Shown here piece by piece: positions 45,259-57,264 of a DNA stretch of 64,000 bases. Within the stretch, counting starts at the first letter, position 1. Each line of letters starts with the position of its first letter. This DNA is from Papio anubis (taxonomy: Eukaryota > Chordata > Mammalia > Primates > Cercopithecidae): the NCBI RefSeq assembly GCF_008728515.1, contig NC_044985.1, positions 76,360,155-76,424,154 of the forward strand, in the 5' to 3' direction. The translations under genes and the position numbers were made by a program. The notes under the pieces were generated by a model. It worked only from the letters and a program-made list of their open reading frames with translations. It did not search any database and had not been told where the DNA came from.

Positions 45259-47037
45259 CTTTTTAACCAAAGAATTTATGTATCTGGAAAAATGCAATTT
45301 GAAGGAGGAAAACACAATTAATAATAAAATATGCAATTTGAAGGCAGAAAAAATTCTCAGTAATCTTTTTGTCCTTTAGGTGAAAACAGATTGTATTAAA
45401 AATTCTACTCAGATTTGAATAACAAATCATTAAGCAATTCCTTTTTGTTTAAATATGTTTTTAGAGTATACTTTTTCAGAGAACATAGTTAAACCTATAA
45501 CATGGTAGTTTTAATGTGATACAAGAGATAGTTATCCAAGGTTGATTCTATTGTGTAAGTAGTGTTGACTGAAGATCTCTTTTCCTATTCCCCCATTTGT
45601 AACAGCTCAAAAATTACTTAAGGTTGGTGGGAGCCAATAAATGAAAATGCCAAGAAAGCCTTTAGAGTATATTAGTTAAATGCTTGACTAATACAATGGA
45701 CACTTTCCAGGGGGTTTTGATAGATTTCGGTGGTCATGCAAACCGAGCAGAGAAATACATGCTTAGAGAAGAAAATAGAAGATTTTAAGTAAATGTATAA
45801 AGAGTGATTAGTTCACTTTCATAAACTTTATGAAAATGTATCCATATAACAGTATTACATAGGTAAATTTAACTTTTGGAAAGTGTGGGATTGACTGTGG
45901 CTCTGGGAACCCGAACTCTTCTCTCACAGGATCCTGGACCAGTTGAGATAATAAATTTTTCACATCTCGTTATGATTCTAAGGAATTTCCTGCAAATACA
46001 TCCTTGCTAGGCGATCCAAACATACTGACTACAGCTTAATGGACCAGAAAAGATCACATAGCCCACGCGAGTACAATCACAAGTGTGTATAACAAGAGGA
46101 ATACTATTAATTTACTGATCCATTTAGATTCTGTCTCAGGAGCTTGAACTAGATAAACACGAAACTTACCAGTGGTCTCGAAGTAGAAAATGAGGGCGGG
46201 GTAGGGGAACAGCAAGACTGTGGGCATATCTGAGTTGTGCTAAAAGCAGATTACTAGAACAGGGACAAGAGCATTTACATTGCTAAGTGGTCAATGAAAT
46301 AACTCAGGAATTAGAGATGAGAGTCCATTTTTCTAAATCATATTCCAGTTTCCATAAGCATTGTTTGTCATGAATTTCCATTATGTCTAACCTTCCATTT
46401 ACAGAATAGGCATATATCACCAGTTTCATAGATATTCTGATCATCTCCATCGCTTGAAATTTAATAAAACCAAATACCATTCATGGCGACATTCCACTAC
46501 CCATTGTGGTTGTGGAATGACAGCAATGACATTTTCCAGAAAGCTGTAATTTCCTTGAGGGAAAGTACTGCACTATCTTCTTTTTCAGTACTTAATACAT
46601 AGTACCCAATGCATATTTGTAAAATAAATGTGAGAAATAACTGTGTTCTGGATCTGGAAGTTGAAATAGAAAAAAATTATGAAGCCAAAGAAATGAAAAC
46701 TTCATATTCATGATAATCAAAATATGTCGGGGCAATTTTGAATAAGAGACATGCATTGAACATTTTCCTTTAACCAATATCTATAGATCTCTGGTTGTGT
46801 TACATAATGAAAGAAAATTCAGTATTAAATTGAAAACGCTGTTTAGAACTTCCTTAAGGCCTGCATATTGAGTATCCTGGAATTAAAGAACAGAATTGTA
46901 AAGTTCATGTTTCCTTTCCGTCTGTTGATTTGTTTTCCTCAATTGCTTTTTTTGTTGTCTGTGAGTGAATAAAAAAGACATGTTTAATGGATCTTTGTCC
47001 TTAACTTGTGGTTTGGTGTTTGCTTGTGTTTGAAGAA
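45259..47037. other. No gene seen; weak L2 end inside
   Basis: At about 46540-46640, TTTCCTTGAGGGAAAGTACT, CAGTACTTAATACATAG and AATAAATGTGAG resemble a degraded L2 3' end in sense. The rest is unique. Confidence 0.45.
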
Positions 47038-47137
47038 TCTGGTATTTTCTTTCTAGCCTCTAGAATTATGAGAAATAAATTTCTGTTTTTCAAGTCACCC
47101 AATCTATTGTATTCTTGTTATAGCAGTCTGAACTGAC
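47038..47137 (+). mobile_element. MLT1/MST-type LTR 3' end
   Basis: TCTAGCCTCTAGAATTATGA, GAAATAAATTTCTG, AAGTCACCCAATCTATTG and TTGTTATAGCAGTCTGAAC match the terminal about 100 bases of MaLR LTRs, including the AATAAA signal. Confidence 0.85.
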
Positions 47138-49263
47138 CCCATTCACCCCATGAGTACAATTTATTTTAATAAAAAAAAATTATACTCGCTTTGATTTTGA
47201 AACTGTGAAATATGGAGACTGTTAGGAAAGTTTGGAAAAATGACCCTATTTTATTTAAGACAAATAAATCAATACTCTTCCAGATGTTTTTAATATAGCA
47301 CAAGTACAAAGAATATATTTATTATTGAAATTTGAGTATTTTAAACTAAACGTATTTCTTGTTATAAGTCTAGCTGTGTACACACATTTGAAAGCTATTT
47401 ATTTTTCATGACTATTTTTGGTAATATTAGACAGTCTTCTTCCTACCACCACTAGCAGTGATATTTTAAACTACCAATAATGTTGATAGGGTTTGTTCCT
47501 GTGAGTAGGCTGAGAATTTATCTTCAGCCAAAAGATGATATTCCTAGAATCTTAATTATTATTATTTTTCTTTTTCTTTGTCTTTGAGACTTCAGGCATA
47601 AAAATCTGTATTGGAATTAATACCTCCCTATGTATTTGGTTTATAATTGTTATAGGTATGCAAATTGCTTGCTGTTAGCATCCATTATTCTATTTTCTTT
47701 AATTTGTGAAACTAAATTAAATGCTCTTCTTTATTGAATGTATAGATCATAGACTCAGATAGTGCAAATGACCTCCAAAGTTCACAACAAGTGAATGTTA
47801 TGGCTTCAAGCCACTACTATAACTTTACATTTCTTTGTCTCTTTAATCTTTGAAAATAATTGATATCATATACAGATATATGATTAAACATTATGAAGCT
47901 ATCAATTATTCTTTTTATATATGCTTGTAATGTATTAAAAAGTATGACTAATCTTTAGTCCAAGTTGTGCCATATATTTTGCACAACTTCTAGGTATCAT
48001 GATTCAGGTTTCAGGGTCAACCTCTATGAATCTAATAGTTTTATTCAAAACCATAGAAAATAGTGTTGAAAATGGGAACAATTCTAGATAGCACTGACAT
48101 ACACTGAGAACTGTACAAATACTCTTACCTTGATTTAAGTGAGATATGTAGTTGAATTCAAGTTCAAGGTGAGAGTTTGAGAATATTTGCCTGTCCTCTA
48201 ATCATCCTATACCACCTGTCAGGATCCTGTTCATATGATTGCAAAATATACTTAAATAAGCTAAAGATTCCTGGGGGGAAAAAGGATGTATCATCAGACT
48301 AAATGTTTGGATGATTTATCTTGGGGGATAAAGCAAACAAAATTAAATAGGCTGAGATCTCCATAGGAAACAAACATTAACTCTAAAATTAATTGGTTCT
48401 TTCCCAGGCAGCTCTTGAAAAGATCCAGTTTACAGCCAATAAATACAAAGTGTAAGAATAAGTCATCAGAACAGCATCATTGCCATTAATTTAACACTGC
48501 AATGAAAACAGGTGGACCACTTAATTCCCTACATTCTTATTATATTTTAGCTCCATTACTAGCAACAGCTTCCCCTCCTTATTATAATAGCATTTAAACT
48601 TCTCTCTAAAATAAGTAAATAGTCTACCCAGGCGTTTGCCCTTTCAGAGGGATCTGAAAGGTAATTTAAGCACATTTAGAGGTAATCCCGTATCCTCCCA
48701 ATAGAAAGGGAGGGGAGATAAGGGAAGAAAAGGCAACTTTATTCAAGATGGAAAGATACGAAGCAACTTGAATCCCAAATTAACGAGCTTTTCACCCTGG
48801 ATATTACACAGGTATTTAAACTGTCCAATACCCCAGAGTAAAAATGAGCATCAATACTCTATTCAACAGTTGTTTGAGAACAGATCTGCTGAACTATGGA
48901 AAAAAAGACAAGTCAGCTCTATCATTAAAAGCTAATATGTAAATGGATGATCAGGATCACTAATATGAAACAGGACAAGAAGAACTAACAGAAGTCTCCA
49001 CAGAGGAAATACGAATAATTCAATAAAGAAGAGAAAACTTAAAATAAAACTTTAATATTCTTATTACTTGAGAGGCTATTTTAATCTAAAGTAAGAAAGT
49101 GCTACAAACCAAAAGGAACAATTAAAAAAAAAGTGTCATTGAAAATTCAAATTATTTGTTAAATATAATTATGTGGAGGGTCCAAAAATATGGTTAAGCT
49201 GGAAGTCCAGAAAATAAAGTCAAAGGAATAAAGGAATTCTGAGTGAACACTAAAGATCTCAGA
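47138..49263. other. No gene seen; unique sequence
   Basis: No repeat recognised. The part at about 48180-48900 is less homopolymeric and could be a conserved non-coding stretch, but sequence alone cannot show conservation. Confidence 0.45.
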
Positions 49264-49304
49264 GCACACACACACACACGCACACGCGCACACACACACA
49301 CACA
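49264..49304. repeat. (CA)n microsatellite with CG interruptions
   Basis: CA units broken by CACGCACACGCGCA, running directly into the Tigger terminus at 49305. Confidence 0.95.
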
Positions 49305-50122
49305 CAGTAGCCCCTTCTTATCTACAGGGATATGTTTAAAGACTTCCAGTGGATACCTGAAAATGAAGATAGTATTTAATTCTGTACATACTATGTTTTT
49401 TTCCTATATATGCATACCTATACCTGAGAAGTTTAAGTAATAAATTAGGTTTAGTAAGGGATTAATGAGAATTAATAATAAAATAAGACAATTATAACAA
49501 AATGCCAGCATCACTACTTTTATGCTTTCAGTTCATTATGAAGTAAAATGAGGATTATTTGAATGCAAGCATGGCAATACCTTGACAGTGGGTCTCATTA
49601 CCAAGGCAGCAACTAAGTGACTAATGAGCCAGTAGCTAGTATACAGCTAACCCCTGAGCAACTCAAAAGTTAGGAGTATCAACCCGCAGCACAGTCATGA
49701 ATTTACATATAAGTTTTGACTCTCCAAAAACACACCTATTATTAACCTACTATTGATCATAAGTCTTACGGGTAACGTGAACTGTCTGTTAACACATACA
49801 TTTAATGTTATATGTATTATGTACTGTCTTCTTTCAATAAAATAGCTAGACAATAGAAAGTGTTATTAGGAAAATCATAAGGAAGAGAAAATATATTTAC
49901 TATTCATTAAGTGGAAGTGAATCATGGTAAAGTTCTTCATCCCATCCTGAGTGGATGGCCGGGGTGATGCGAGATTTCCTCATGCTACTCACAAAGGCAT
50001 GTCACTTAAAACGTATGGATTGGTAAATTCTGAAATTTTCAGTTTAATATTTTTGGACCATGGTTGACTTCAGGTAATCAAAACCACGGAAAACAAAACC
50101 ACAGACAGGAAGGCACCTACTG
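49305..50122. mobile_element. Tigger1/MER2 non-autonomous DNA transposon, interrupted
   Basis: The left terminus CAGTAGCCCCTTCTTATCTA and right terminus GGAAGGCACCTACTG are inverted-repeat ends of the Tigger1 type. Interior text (CTTCCAGTGGATACCTG, GGCAGCAACTAAGTGACTAA, GATGCGAGATTTCCTC, TTTTTGGACCATGGTTGACT) matches Tigger1 segments in order. The transposase frame is not preserved. A second Tigger element is inserted at 49644. Confidence 0.85.
49644..49945. mobile_element. Tigger2/MER8 fragment nested in the Tigger1 element
   Basis: CAGCTAACCCCTGAGCAACT, AGTTTTGACTCTCCAAAAAC, ATATGTATTATGTACTGTC, GAAAATCATAAGGAAGAG and TTCATTAAGTGGAAGTG match Tigger2/MER8. TA, the Tigger target, precedes it at 49642-49643. 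Its far terminus is missing and some of the host element is lost at the right junction. Confidence 0.85.
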
Positions 50123-50639
50123 TTTATACACGACATAGATTCAGGAGCTCAATCACTGGACAATAGTAATTTCAGAGTAGAAGGATAAACAATGAAGAGA
50201 AAAATAACAAATATTTTTAAGTAGAGGGTTGAAATTCTTGACATATTGTGATGTGAAGAACATCCTAAAATCTTCCAGAGAAACAGTTAACATCAACAGC
50301 ATCAGAATAATAATCGAAGCAACCTGTCATGAGCAACACTGAATGCTAGAGGTCTAAAGCAATGTCTTCGAAGTTTCATGTGGAAAGTTCTTATGAAAGT
50401 GTTATTATTATCTTATCAATCAAAAGTGACTGTAAACACTTTCAGGCATTCACATAATTAGGACATTTACCAGTGGCCCCACTCTACCTCATGAAAATTG
50501 TACAAGGTTGTTTGATAAAGCATAGAGAAAAAAATAACCCAAGAAGTAGAAAACGTGGAGTCATAGGAGAAATGGAATCTTAGACTGGCCCCCAAAGGAA
50601 CAGAAAAAGCTAAGAGATAACTAAAGCTAAGCAAGTTAA
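50123..50639. other. No gene seen
   Basis: Unique sequence, no recognised repeat. Confidence 0.5.
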
Positions 50640-50699
50640 ACTTGATAGGAGCCATACAAATATATACATACACACATGTATATACATATCTATAATATG

Positions 50700-50970
50700 A
50701 ATACATGTATGTATTCATCACCTTAAAGAATCTATGTAAATGTAAAAGAATCTATCTAGTATATTTATCTAAATATATATTTAGCTTTAGATTGTATAAA
50801 TATATATTTAGATAAATATATACTTATATATTATATAAACACATAGATAGTTTATTATAGATAAATATATATTTTCTATACATATTTATATAGATAAATA
50901 TATATTTAGATAAGTTCTTTAAGATGATGAATATACATGCCTGTTAAAATATATTTAGATAGATTCCTCA
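50700..50970. repeat. Large AT-rich imperfect inverted repeat
   Basis: The left arm has ATTCATCACCTTAAAGAATC (50714-50733) and ATTTATCTAAATATATATTT; the right arm has the complementary pattern AAATATATATTTAGATAA, then TTCTTTAAGATGATGAAT near 50915-50932. A further partial copy, GATTCCTCAAGGTGATGA, follows near 50962-50979. The region between is TA-rich and self-complementary, so cruciform formation is plausible. Confidence 0.8.
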
Positions 50971-51214
50971 AGGTGATGAAGCAAGGGCTTGAGCTTATTA
51001 TTGAAAATTATAAAATTAATCACAAAAGAACATTTAAAAATAAATGGTTAATAGTTGTTTCTTTTCTGAAGCATCATACAGAGATTCAGGAGATATATTT
51101 AACTTTTTCTTTAATATTCTAGTACATAGGATTTTTTAAATCTATGAATATCATGAATGATAATATCAGTAATAAAGATTCAAAAGGATTAAAAAAATTA
51201 TGTTTGCTGTTTAT

Positions 51215-51310
51215 TACATTTACTCAATACATATTTACTGAGTGCCTAACTCAAGTCAGGCATGCTGCTAGATGCTAGGCAGTGAACATATATATTTCTT
51301 GGCACTCAAA
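51215..51310 (+). repeat. Ancient interspersed repeat, family not named
   Basis: ACTCAATACATATTTACTGA, GTGCCTAACTCAAGTCAGGC and GCTGCTAGATGCTAGGCAGT follow the same old repeat text as 12336-12560. Confidence 0.5.
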
Positions 51311-51314
51311 ATAC

Positions 51315-51590
51315 CAGCATGGTAGTTAAGAATGCAAACTTTAAACTCAAACTGCTTGTGTTTTTATTTCTAATAACTAGTCCTTTGTGACATTTTGGGT
51401 TTTTATTTCTATTCCAATAACTACTCATTGTGTGGCATTAGAGTTGAATAATCTCTTTGTTTCTCAGTTTGTTCTTCTGGAAGAGTAACAGTGGCACCTA
51501 CTTTCTTAGGGTTGTTGTGAGTATTACACTAGTAAGCATTTAGAAGCATGCTTGTCACATGACAACTGTCATAAAAATGCAAACTATTAT
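51315..51590 (+). mobile_element. MIR SINE with internal disruption
   Basis: CATGGTAGTTAAGAATGCAA at the head, then TTTGTTTCTCAGTTTGTTCT, GGCACCTACTTTCTTAGGGT and TGTTGTGAGTATTACACTAG match MIR in sense. A duplicated-looking TTTTTATTTCTA segment (51360-51420) splits it. Confidence 0.8.
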
Positions 51591-52012
51591 TCCTATCTTT
51601 ATTATCTAATGAGAACAACATACAATTCTAAAAATCTCTACAATAAAGTGAAAAGAGCTTATTAATTTGATATACCTTTTGTCATGTGAACACATATCAG
51701 TGTAATGAAACATGTGCCTTTATTTTTAAAGTATTGTTTGTAAGGGAGAAAAAATAGCTGCTCTTTTAAAAACTGAACACTGAGGGGATGAAGAATGCTG
51801 TAGAAATACACTTACCCTGATAGCTCAGAAACCTAGACTCCAGGCACCAAACATATTCTGTGCAGTCATTTACGTGAACCATCTGTAATCTGGCATCTGC
51901 ATTCCAGATTTATGATTTAGAGCCTTAGGAACTTTTTTAAAAGCTCTAAACCTTCACTTTTTTTTCACTAAAGTCAACTTATTTTCAGGTGCCATCTCTG
52001 CAATACAATTAT
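51591..52012. other. No gene seen
   Basis: Unique AT-rich sequence. Confidence 0.5.
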
Positions 52013-52440
52013 ACTGTAGACCCTCCATATCTATGGGTTCTGTATCTATAGAGTCAACCAATTGTGGATGGAAAATATTTTGGAAAAAAATACCTGTATT
52101 TAAAACATACAGACATTTTTCTTGTCATTATTTTTGAAGAAATACATCATAACAGCTATTTACATAGAATTTACATTGAATTTACAATTCAATTTACAAA
52201 TTACATAGAATTTACAATAGGAATGTACAGTTGTAAATTATATTTCCATTGTAAATTCTATGTGAAGATATAAGTAATCTAGGTATTATAAGTAATCTAA
52301 ACATGATTTAGTGTATACAGGAGGATGTGCATAAGTTACATTCCTCGTTTTATATAAGAAACTTGACCATCCATGAATTTGGATATCTACAAGGAGTCCT
52401 GGAACCAAACTCCCACAGATACAGAAGGAAGTCTTTATAT
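52013..52440. mobile_element. TcMar-Tigger-type non-autonomous DNA transposon
   Basis: TACTGTAGACCCTCCATATC, GGGTTCTGTATCTATAGAG and AACCAATTGTGGATGG at the left, and GAATTTGGATATCTACAAGG, GTCCTGGAACCAAACTCCC and ACAGATACAGAAGGAAGTC at the right, match a Tigger-type MITE whose consensus starts ccctccgtatccgcggg and ends in a related inverted form. Subfamily not assigned. A perfect 16-bp inverted repeat lies at 52203-52263. Confidence 0.8.
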
Positions 52441-52706
52441 CTTTATTTTTAGGTTTTTTTTTTTTTTCTGAGTAAATTATATGTTTTCTTTTTTAATTAC
52501 ATAATTATATTTTATGATTGACTTTTTCTGCTACTCCTTCTTGCAAACATTAATAATTATAGTCTTTTATAATTTGTATTTGAGAACTCAGTAGAGAGGG
52601 TCTTTTCTGTGATGATGTCTGTATTAACTTGTGGCCAGAGAACTGACGTGTTTTTTCAAGTCCCTCAATTCGTCCGTTTCAAGTTGGCTTGAATCAAATG
52701 ACTTCG

Positions 52707-53000
52707 TTGTTGTTTTTGAGACAGGGTCGGTCACTGAGGCTAAAGTACAATGGTGTGATCTAGGCCCACTGCAATCTCCCCATCCTGAGCTCAGGTAATC
52801 CTCCCACCTCAGCCTCTAGAGTAGCTGAGACTACAGGCATGCACCACCACGGCCAGCTAATTTTTGCACTTTTTTTTTTTTTGATAGAGATGGGTTTCAC
52901 CATGTTGCCCAGACTGGTCTCCAGCTACTGAGCTCAAGCAATTCACCTGTCTTGGCCTCCCAAATTGCTGGGATTATGGCATGAGCCACCGCACCAGGCC
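52707..53000 (-). mobile_element. Alu SINE (AluJ-like), antisense
   Basis: TTGTTGTTTTTGAGACAGGG to CGCACCAGGCC, diverged antisense Alu with a central T11-12 tract at about 52870-52882. Full length. Confidence 0.94.
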
Positions 53001-53129
53001 AGGGATCAATTTTAAAACAGTGGATTTCCAAATACATAGCAAAGCAAATGTTGAGTTGATGAATTCTGAGGCTCCATATAGGACAAAAGATGCCCATCTT
53101 ATCCAGTTATTTCCTTACCTTATTCTTCA

Positions 53130-53730
53130 ATAACTTGATTGCAATCTCTTCCTAACCTGATCTTCACACTGCTGCTAGATTAATATTGATTATACATTAC
53201 TTTCATTGCATCACTTTCATGCTGAAGGACAAACAGTTTTATCTCAAGAGGAAGTCCAATGTACTCTGCTCCTTAATTTGTTTATAACTAAAGTATGCAA
53301 CTATATCCCCTTATTGTTTAGCAGCACTCTACACTATGTAATACAGAAGTTCAGTTGCCTTCCTGTCTCCACCATTATGCTCATTCTTTTTATTTCTGAA
53401 CTTTTGCTTTTCCTCATATTATTTGCTGGAATGTTCTCCATTATGCCTGTTATGTAACCAACTAACATATATCGTTTCAGCTCTTAGCTCCTCAATATTC
53501 CAGGAAAATTTCTTTAACTCTTCCTAACTCTTTTATTTAACATCCTCTGCTTGTTTTATGTGTAACAACATTTTATTTCCCAACTGAAGTTTACATTCAT
53601 TGAAACCAAATACTTTGCTCTCTTGTGTTTCTTCATAACCCTTCAGTGCATGGTAAACATATATCATATACTTGTTCACTATCAATTAATTTTTGAGGAT
53701 GTAGTAACTTATATAAGTAAGTTATTAAGC
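53130..53730 (+). mobile_element. LINE L2 fragment
   Basis: CCTAACCTGATCTTCACACT, GCTGCTAGATTAATATTG, GAGGAAGTCCAATGTACTC, then TTTGCTGGAATGTTCTCC and TTTACATTCATTGAAACC run parallel to L2 3' text (ctccacactgctgccagagtgat, aagtccaaactcc, cctggaatgctcttcc). Old and patchy. Confidence 0.65.
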
Positions 53731-55187
53731 TGTCACACTGTGGAGAAAATCTTCTTACTGTTTACTCTGTGGAAAATAAGAAGCCAGTGCAGTTTATATT
53801 TTCAGTATGATAAGAGCAGGAGAAAAAGTTGTGCATATAGAAAATATACTTTAATGTAAGTTGTAGTAATAAGTATTATCTCTGTTGTATTTGCAAACGT
53901 AGACTGAAATCTGACTGGAGGTAGAGTCTTCTTGGAAGGCAAAAAGGGTTGCTTTTGACACTACGCATGGTAACCAGGACACAAGAATGGACTCAGAGTG
54001 GCTAAAGTTCACACAAAATAGAAATAGATAACAGAAGACAAATTAATTAACACATAATGAGTAATATCACTGTTACATGGATGAATATCATAAGTTTTGT
54101 ATGGTTAGTGAATTTCCTCCTTTTTTCTCTTTACTTGAGAACTCCAATTATAAACAGAAGTTATATGAGGACTTTTCTATGAAAATGTATTATCACATTA
54201 ACTAGATATGTTTAAGTCTATATTAAGAGACATGTTTAAGGTCTATACTAGTAGCATAATTTATCTATCTAGTTGCACCTTTATGGGAGGCAAAAATTAT
54301 GTAATGAGCATGGAATTAGAACTAGGGTAGCTAGATGAATCAATCATTTAATTGAATAAGATATTTACAGTTGTTGATTCTAACTGCTAGATTCATCTCC
54401 ATATCAGGGATTGCCTTTACATTAAAAATTTTCAATATTGGCAGATGAATGGATAAGATTCTCTATCCCAAGGCAGTGCTTAGATAAAAACTGATTTGCC
54501 TTTTTATGCTTCTGTGACCAAGCAACAACTTTTTTCACAAACAGAATTTTATTTCATGTTTTACTGTAATGGCCAACACCTCACGATAATACTGACCAGG
54601 GAGAATAATAATGGGCAACATTTGTGACTCACTTTCATGAGAATGCCACCCCAATATACTATTAATGTAATACTGTTACTTCTTTTGTTTTGGCTCTGCC
54701 TTTAGAAGGCATTGAGACATACTGCTGGGCCTAGCACTAAGAAGATGTGAGTGCTCTGCCTGAATCCTGACTACAGGGAGCATTGTGATATATTTCTTGA
54801 CCCATTACAATGTTTTTAAAATACATGTCTGCAATATTGCTTTTTTATATATTCAGACTGTCTTTGAACTGAAAGTGTAAGTGTCTTGTATGTAACATTG
54901 CTTAGTATACTTGTTAAATGTAGATTTTATAAACTAAATGGCTCTCCACTAATTTTTATTTGAACAAAGTGCAGAATCGCTGTAGAAAAATATGAAAGGT
55001 AGGATTGCTAATATAGGAAAAAACCAAATAACATCAAATGCAAGGATACTGTACTAAAATCAGGTGTATTAAGTGAGAATGAATGAGAATGTATGTCTAA
55101 GGCTTGACATTCTTCATTTTTTCCCTTTGGGTTTACAGAATGTTGGCAGCTAGAGTTATACTCTCCAGGCAGGAAAGTGGAAGAGAT
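53731..55187. other. No gene seen
   Basis: Unique sequence; no recognised repeat. Confidence 0.5.
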
Positions 55188-55507
55188 CTCTCTGGATTTT
55201 TTTTTTTTTTTCTTTTTTAGACGGAGTCTCACTAGATCACCCAGGCTGGAATACAGTAGCACGATCTCAGCTCACTGCAACCTCCACCTCCCTGGTTGAA
55301 GCAATCTCTTGCCTCAGTTGCCTGAGTTACTGGGATTACAGGCAGGCACCACCACACCCGGTTAATTTTTGTATTTTTAGTAGAGACGGGGTTTCACCAT
55401 GCTGGCCAAGTTGGTCTTGAACTGCTAACCTCAGGTGATCTGCCCACCTCAGCCTCCCAAAGTGCTGGGATTACAGGCCTGAGCCACTGTGCCCAGCCCT
55501 CTCTGGA
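55188..55507 (-). mobile_element. AluS-like SINE, antisense, with target duplications
   Basis: The Alu body is 55197-55498: T tract, GACGGAGTCTCAC, GTAGAGACGGGGTTTCACC, AAAGTGCTGGGATTACAGG, ending GCCCAGCC. CTCTCTGGA is duplicated exactly at 55188-55196 and 55499-55507. Confidence 0.95.
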
Positions 55508-57211
55508 AATTTGAATAGCCTAATGAGAAATACCTAAAAATAATGAGATGTTCGTGTCCCAGTGACAAAGTTCAGGCAAGTTGCCCCCATGATAAACCTC
55601 ATAGTTGACAAGGTTTACTTATGGGCACAGAATAGAATCTATAAATGTGTTGGCATTTTGATCTCTTTTTTTTTTTTTTTTTTTACAGGAATATAACATA
55701 GTTAATATTTAATTATCTAAGATCTTGTCATTTAGAAAAATGTTACCCCAAACTTTGGTATACATTTTGCTGATTTATAAACTGTATACATTATATGACA
55801 TGGATAACAGGATCCCAGAATTTAACAGTTACTTCTCAATTATTTTTATAAAACTTAGTAGTATCGATATTTCTGGAAGCCTCTTCTACCAAGAAACATG
55901 AAAATAAATGAACATTTAGTAAAGGTTAAAGAATACATTTTTCTCAAATATTTTCTCCCTCAATTCTCAATAATATTTTTGGACAATATAGTTTATTTAA
56001 TTAACTATATTATCTAATATATATACATTCACTTTTATATTTTTATATTTCATGCTTCAAAAGATTAGTAGAGTGAAATATATTAAAAATGTCACTTTAA
56101 TCTTGATAGAAAATATATGTTGTTCAAGAAAATAGCAAGTTTTCCCATTATAAAATAATACAACTATTTTATAAAAGGAAAAGTAAATGAAACAGTTTTA
56201 AATGTTCAATGATTTATTCAGTGATGGTAACATCTAAAAGACCCTCTTCCCACAAAATTGCAATTTTTTCCATATTAAATGTAACATCCTACAGGGTCTT
56301 AATTTTAATAGATCATGCCATGTTAGTGTGATTAGTTTTCATAATCTTATTTTTATTTTATAGAAGTCTTGACCTATGTATGTTAGGCTTATTAAGTTGA
56401 CCTAAAGTAAATTATTCTTGGATGTCCAGTTTTTAATTTGGAATATACACGGAGTGAGTATTAGTATAGCTAGACTTATACATAAGAAACAAAACATCAT
56501 TTTTTAAAATATAATCATGTCTATTTTTTTCATTAAATGCCCACATGTTCACCAAAAATCTTAGGAATTCTCTGCATAATATTTGTTTCGCTAAACAGTT
56601 TTTTTTTTTTTTCACTCCTGGATATTAGAAGAACCTGCTTAAATATTTTACCTATTAATTTATATTTATTTTTTCAGAAAGTGATTTAATGTGAGAACAT
56701 ACACTTCTAAGGATTTGGATCTAGATAACCTCTACCCGTTCCTTACAGCTGCAGTTTCCCCACACACCTGCTCCTCAGGAGAGAGGGATTTATCCTCTTC
56801 TTCAACTGTTATGGGAAAGCCACATCTGAACCATGAATATTTTTCTACTTAGTATTTCACATGTTCGTTTTTAAAATGCCTGATCAAATGAAAGTTGAAT
56901 AAGACTAGATTATTCTCTCTCCAAAGAACATTAGGAAATGATACATGTTCCTCATTCAAATTTTAACTCTCCTCAATTCTGAGGTCTCTGAGAGCAATTA
57001 ATCTTGTATTTCACATTTATAAAATTTTTGTTATGTCCTGCATAAATTTCACAGTCTACTTGACTCTTTCTCTTCCCCCCATGAGAAGAGAATGCCACAT
57101 TTAAATCTTTAAATTAATAATTGCTAATATATAAATATCTCTAATTTTCTGCTAATGTAACAACTCACATCTCACTCTGGAGCAACATACATGCTAACAG
57201 ACATTGAGAAG
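55508..57211. other. No gene seen; T19 tract at 55666-55684
   Basis: AT-rich unique sequence. The T tract is not attached to a recognisable retroelement body on either side. Confidence 0.5.
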
Positions 57212-57264
57212 GGGTAATGAACAGCAGAAAGGGTAATGAACAGCAGAAAGGGTAATGCACAGCT
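57212..57264. repeat. 19-bp minisatellite, about 2.8 copies
   Basis: GGGTAATGAACAGCAGAAA at 57212-57230 and 57231-57249, then GGGTAATGCACAGC (57250-57263) with one mismatch. Confidence 0.95.

Noticed and set aside
50640..50760. Repeated ATACATGTATGT text considered as an open frame (50721-50467 minus)
   Set aside because: Tyr/Val-rich reading arises from TA/TG-rich simple sequence; no coding support.
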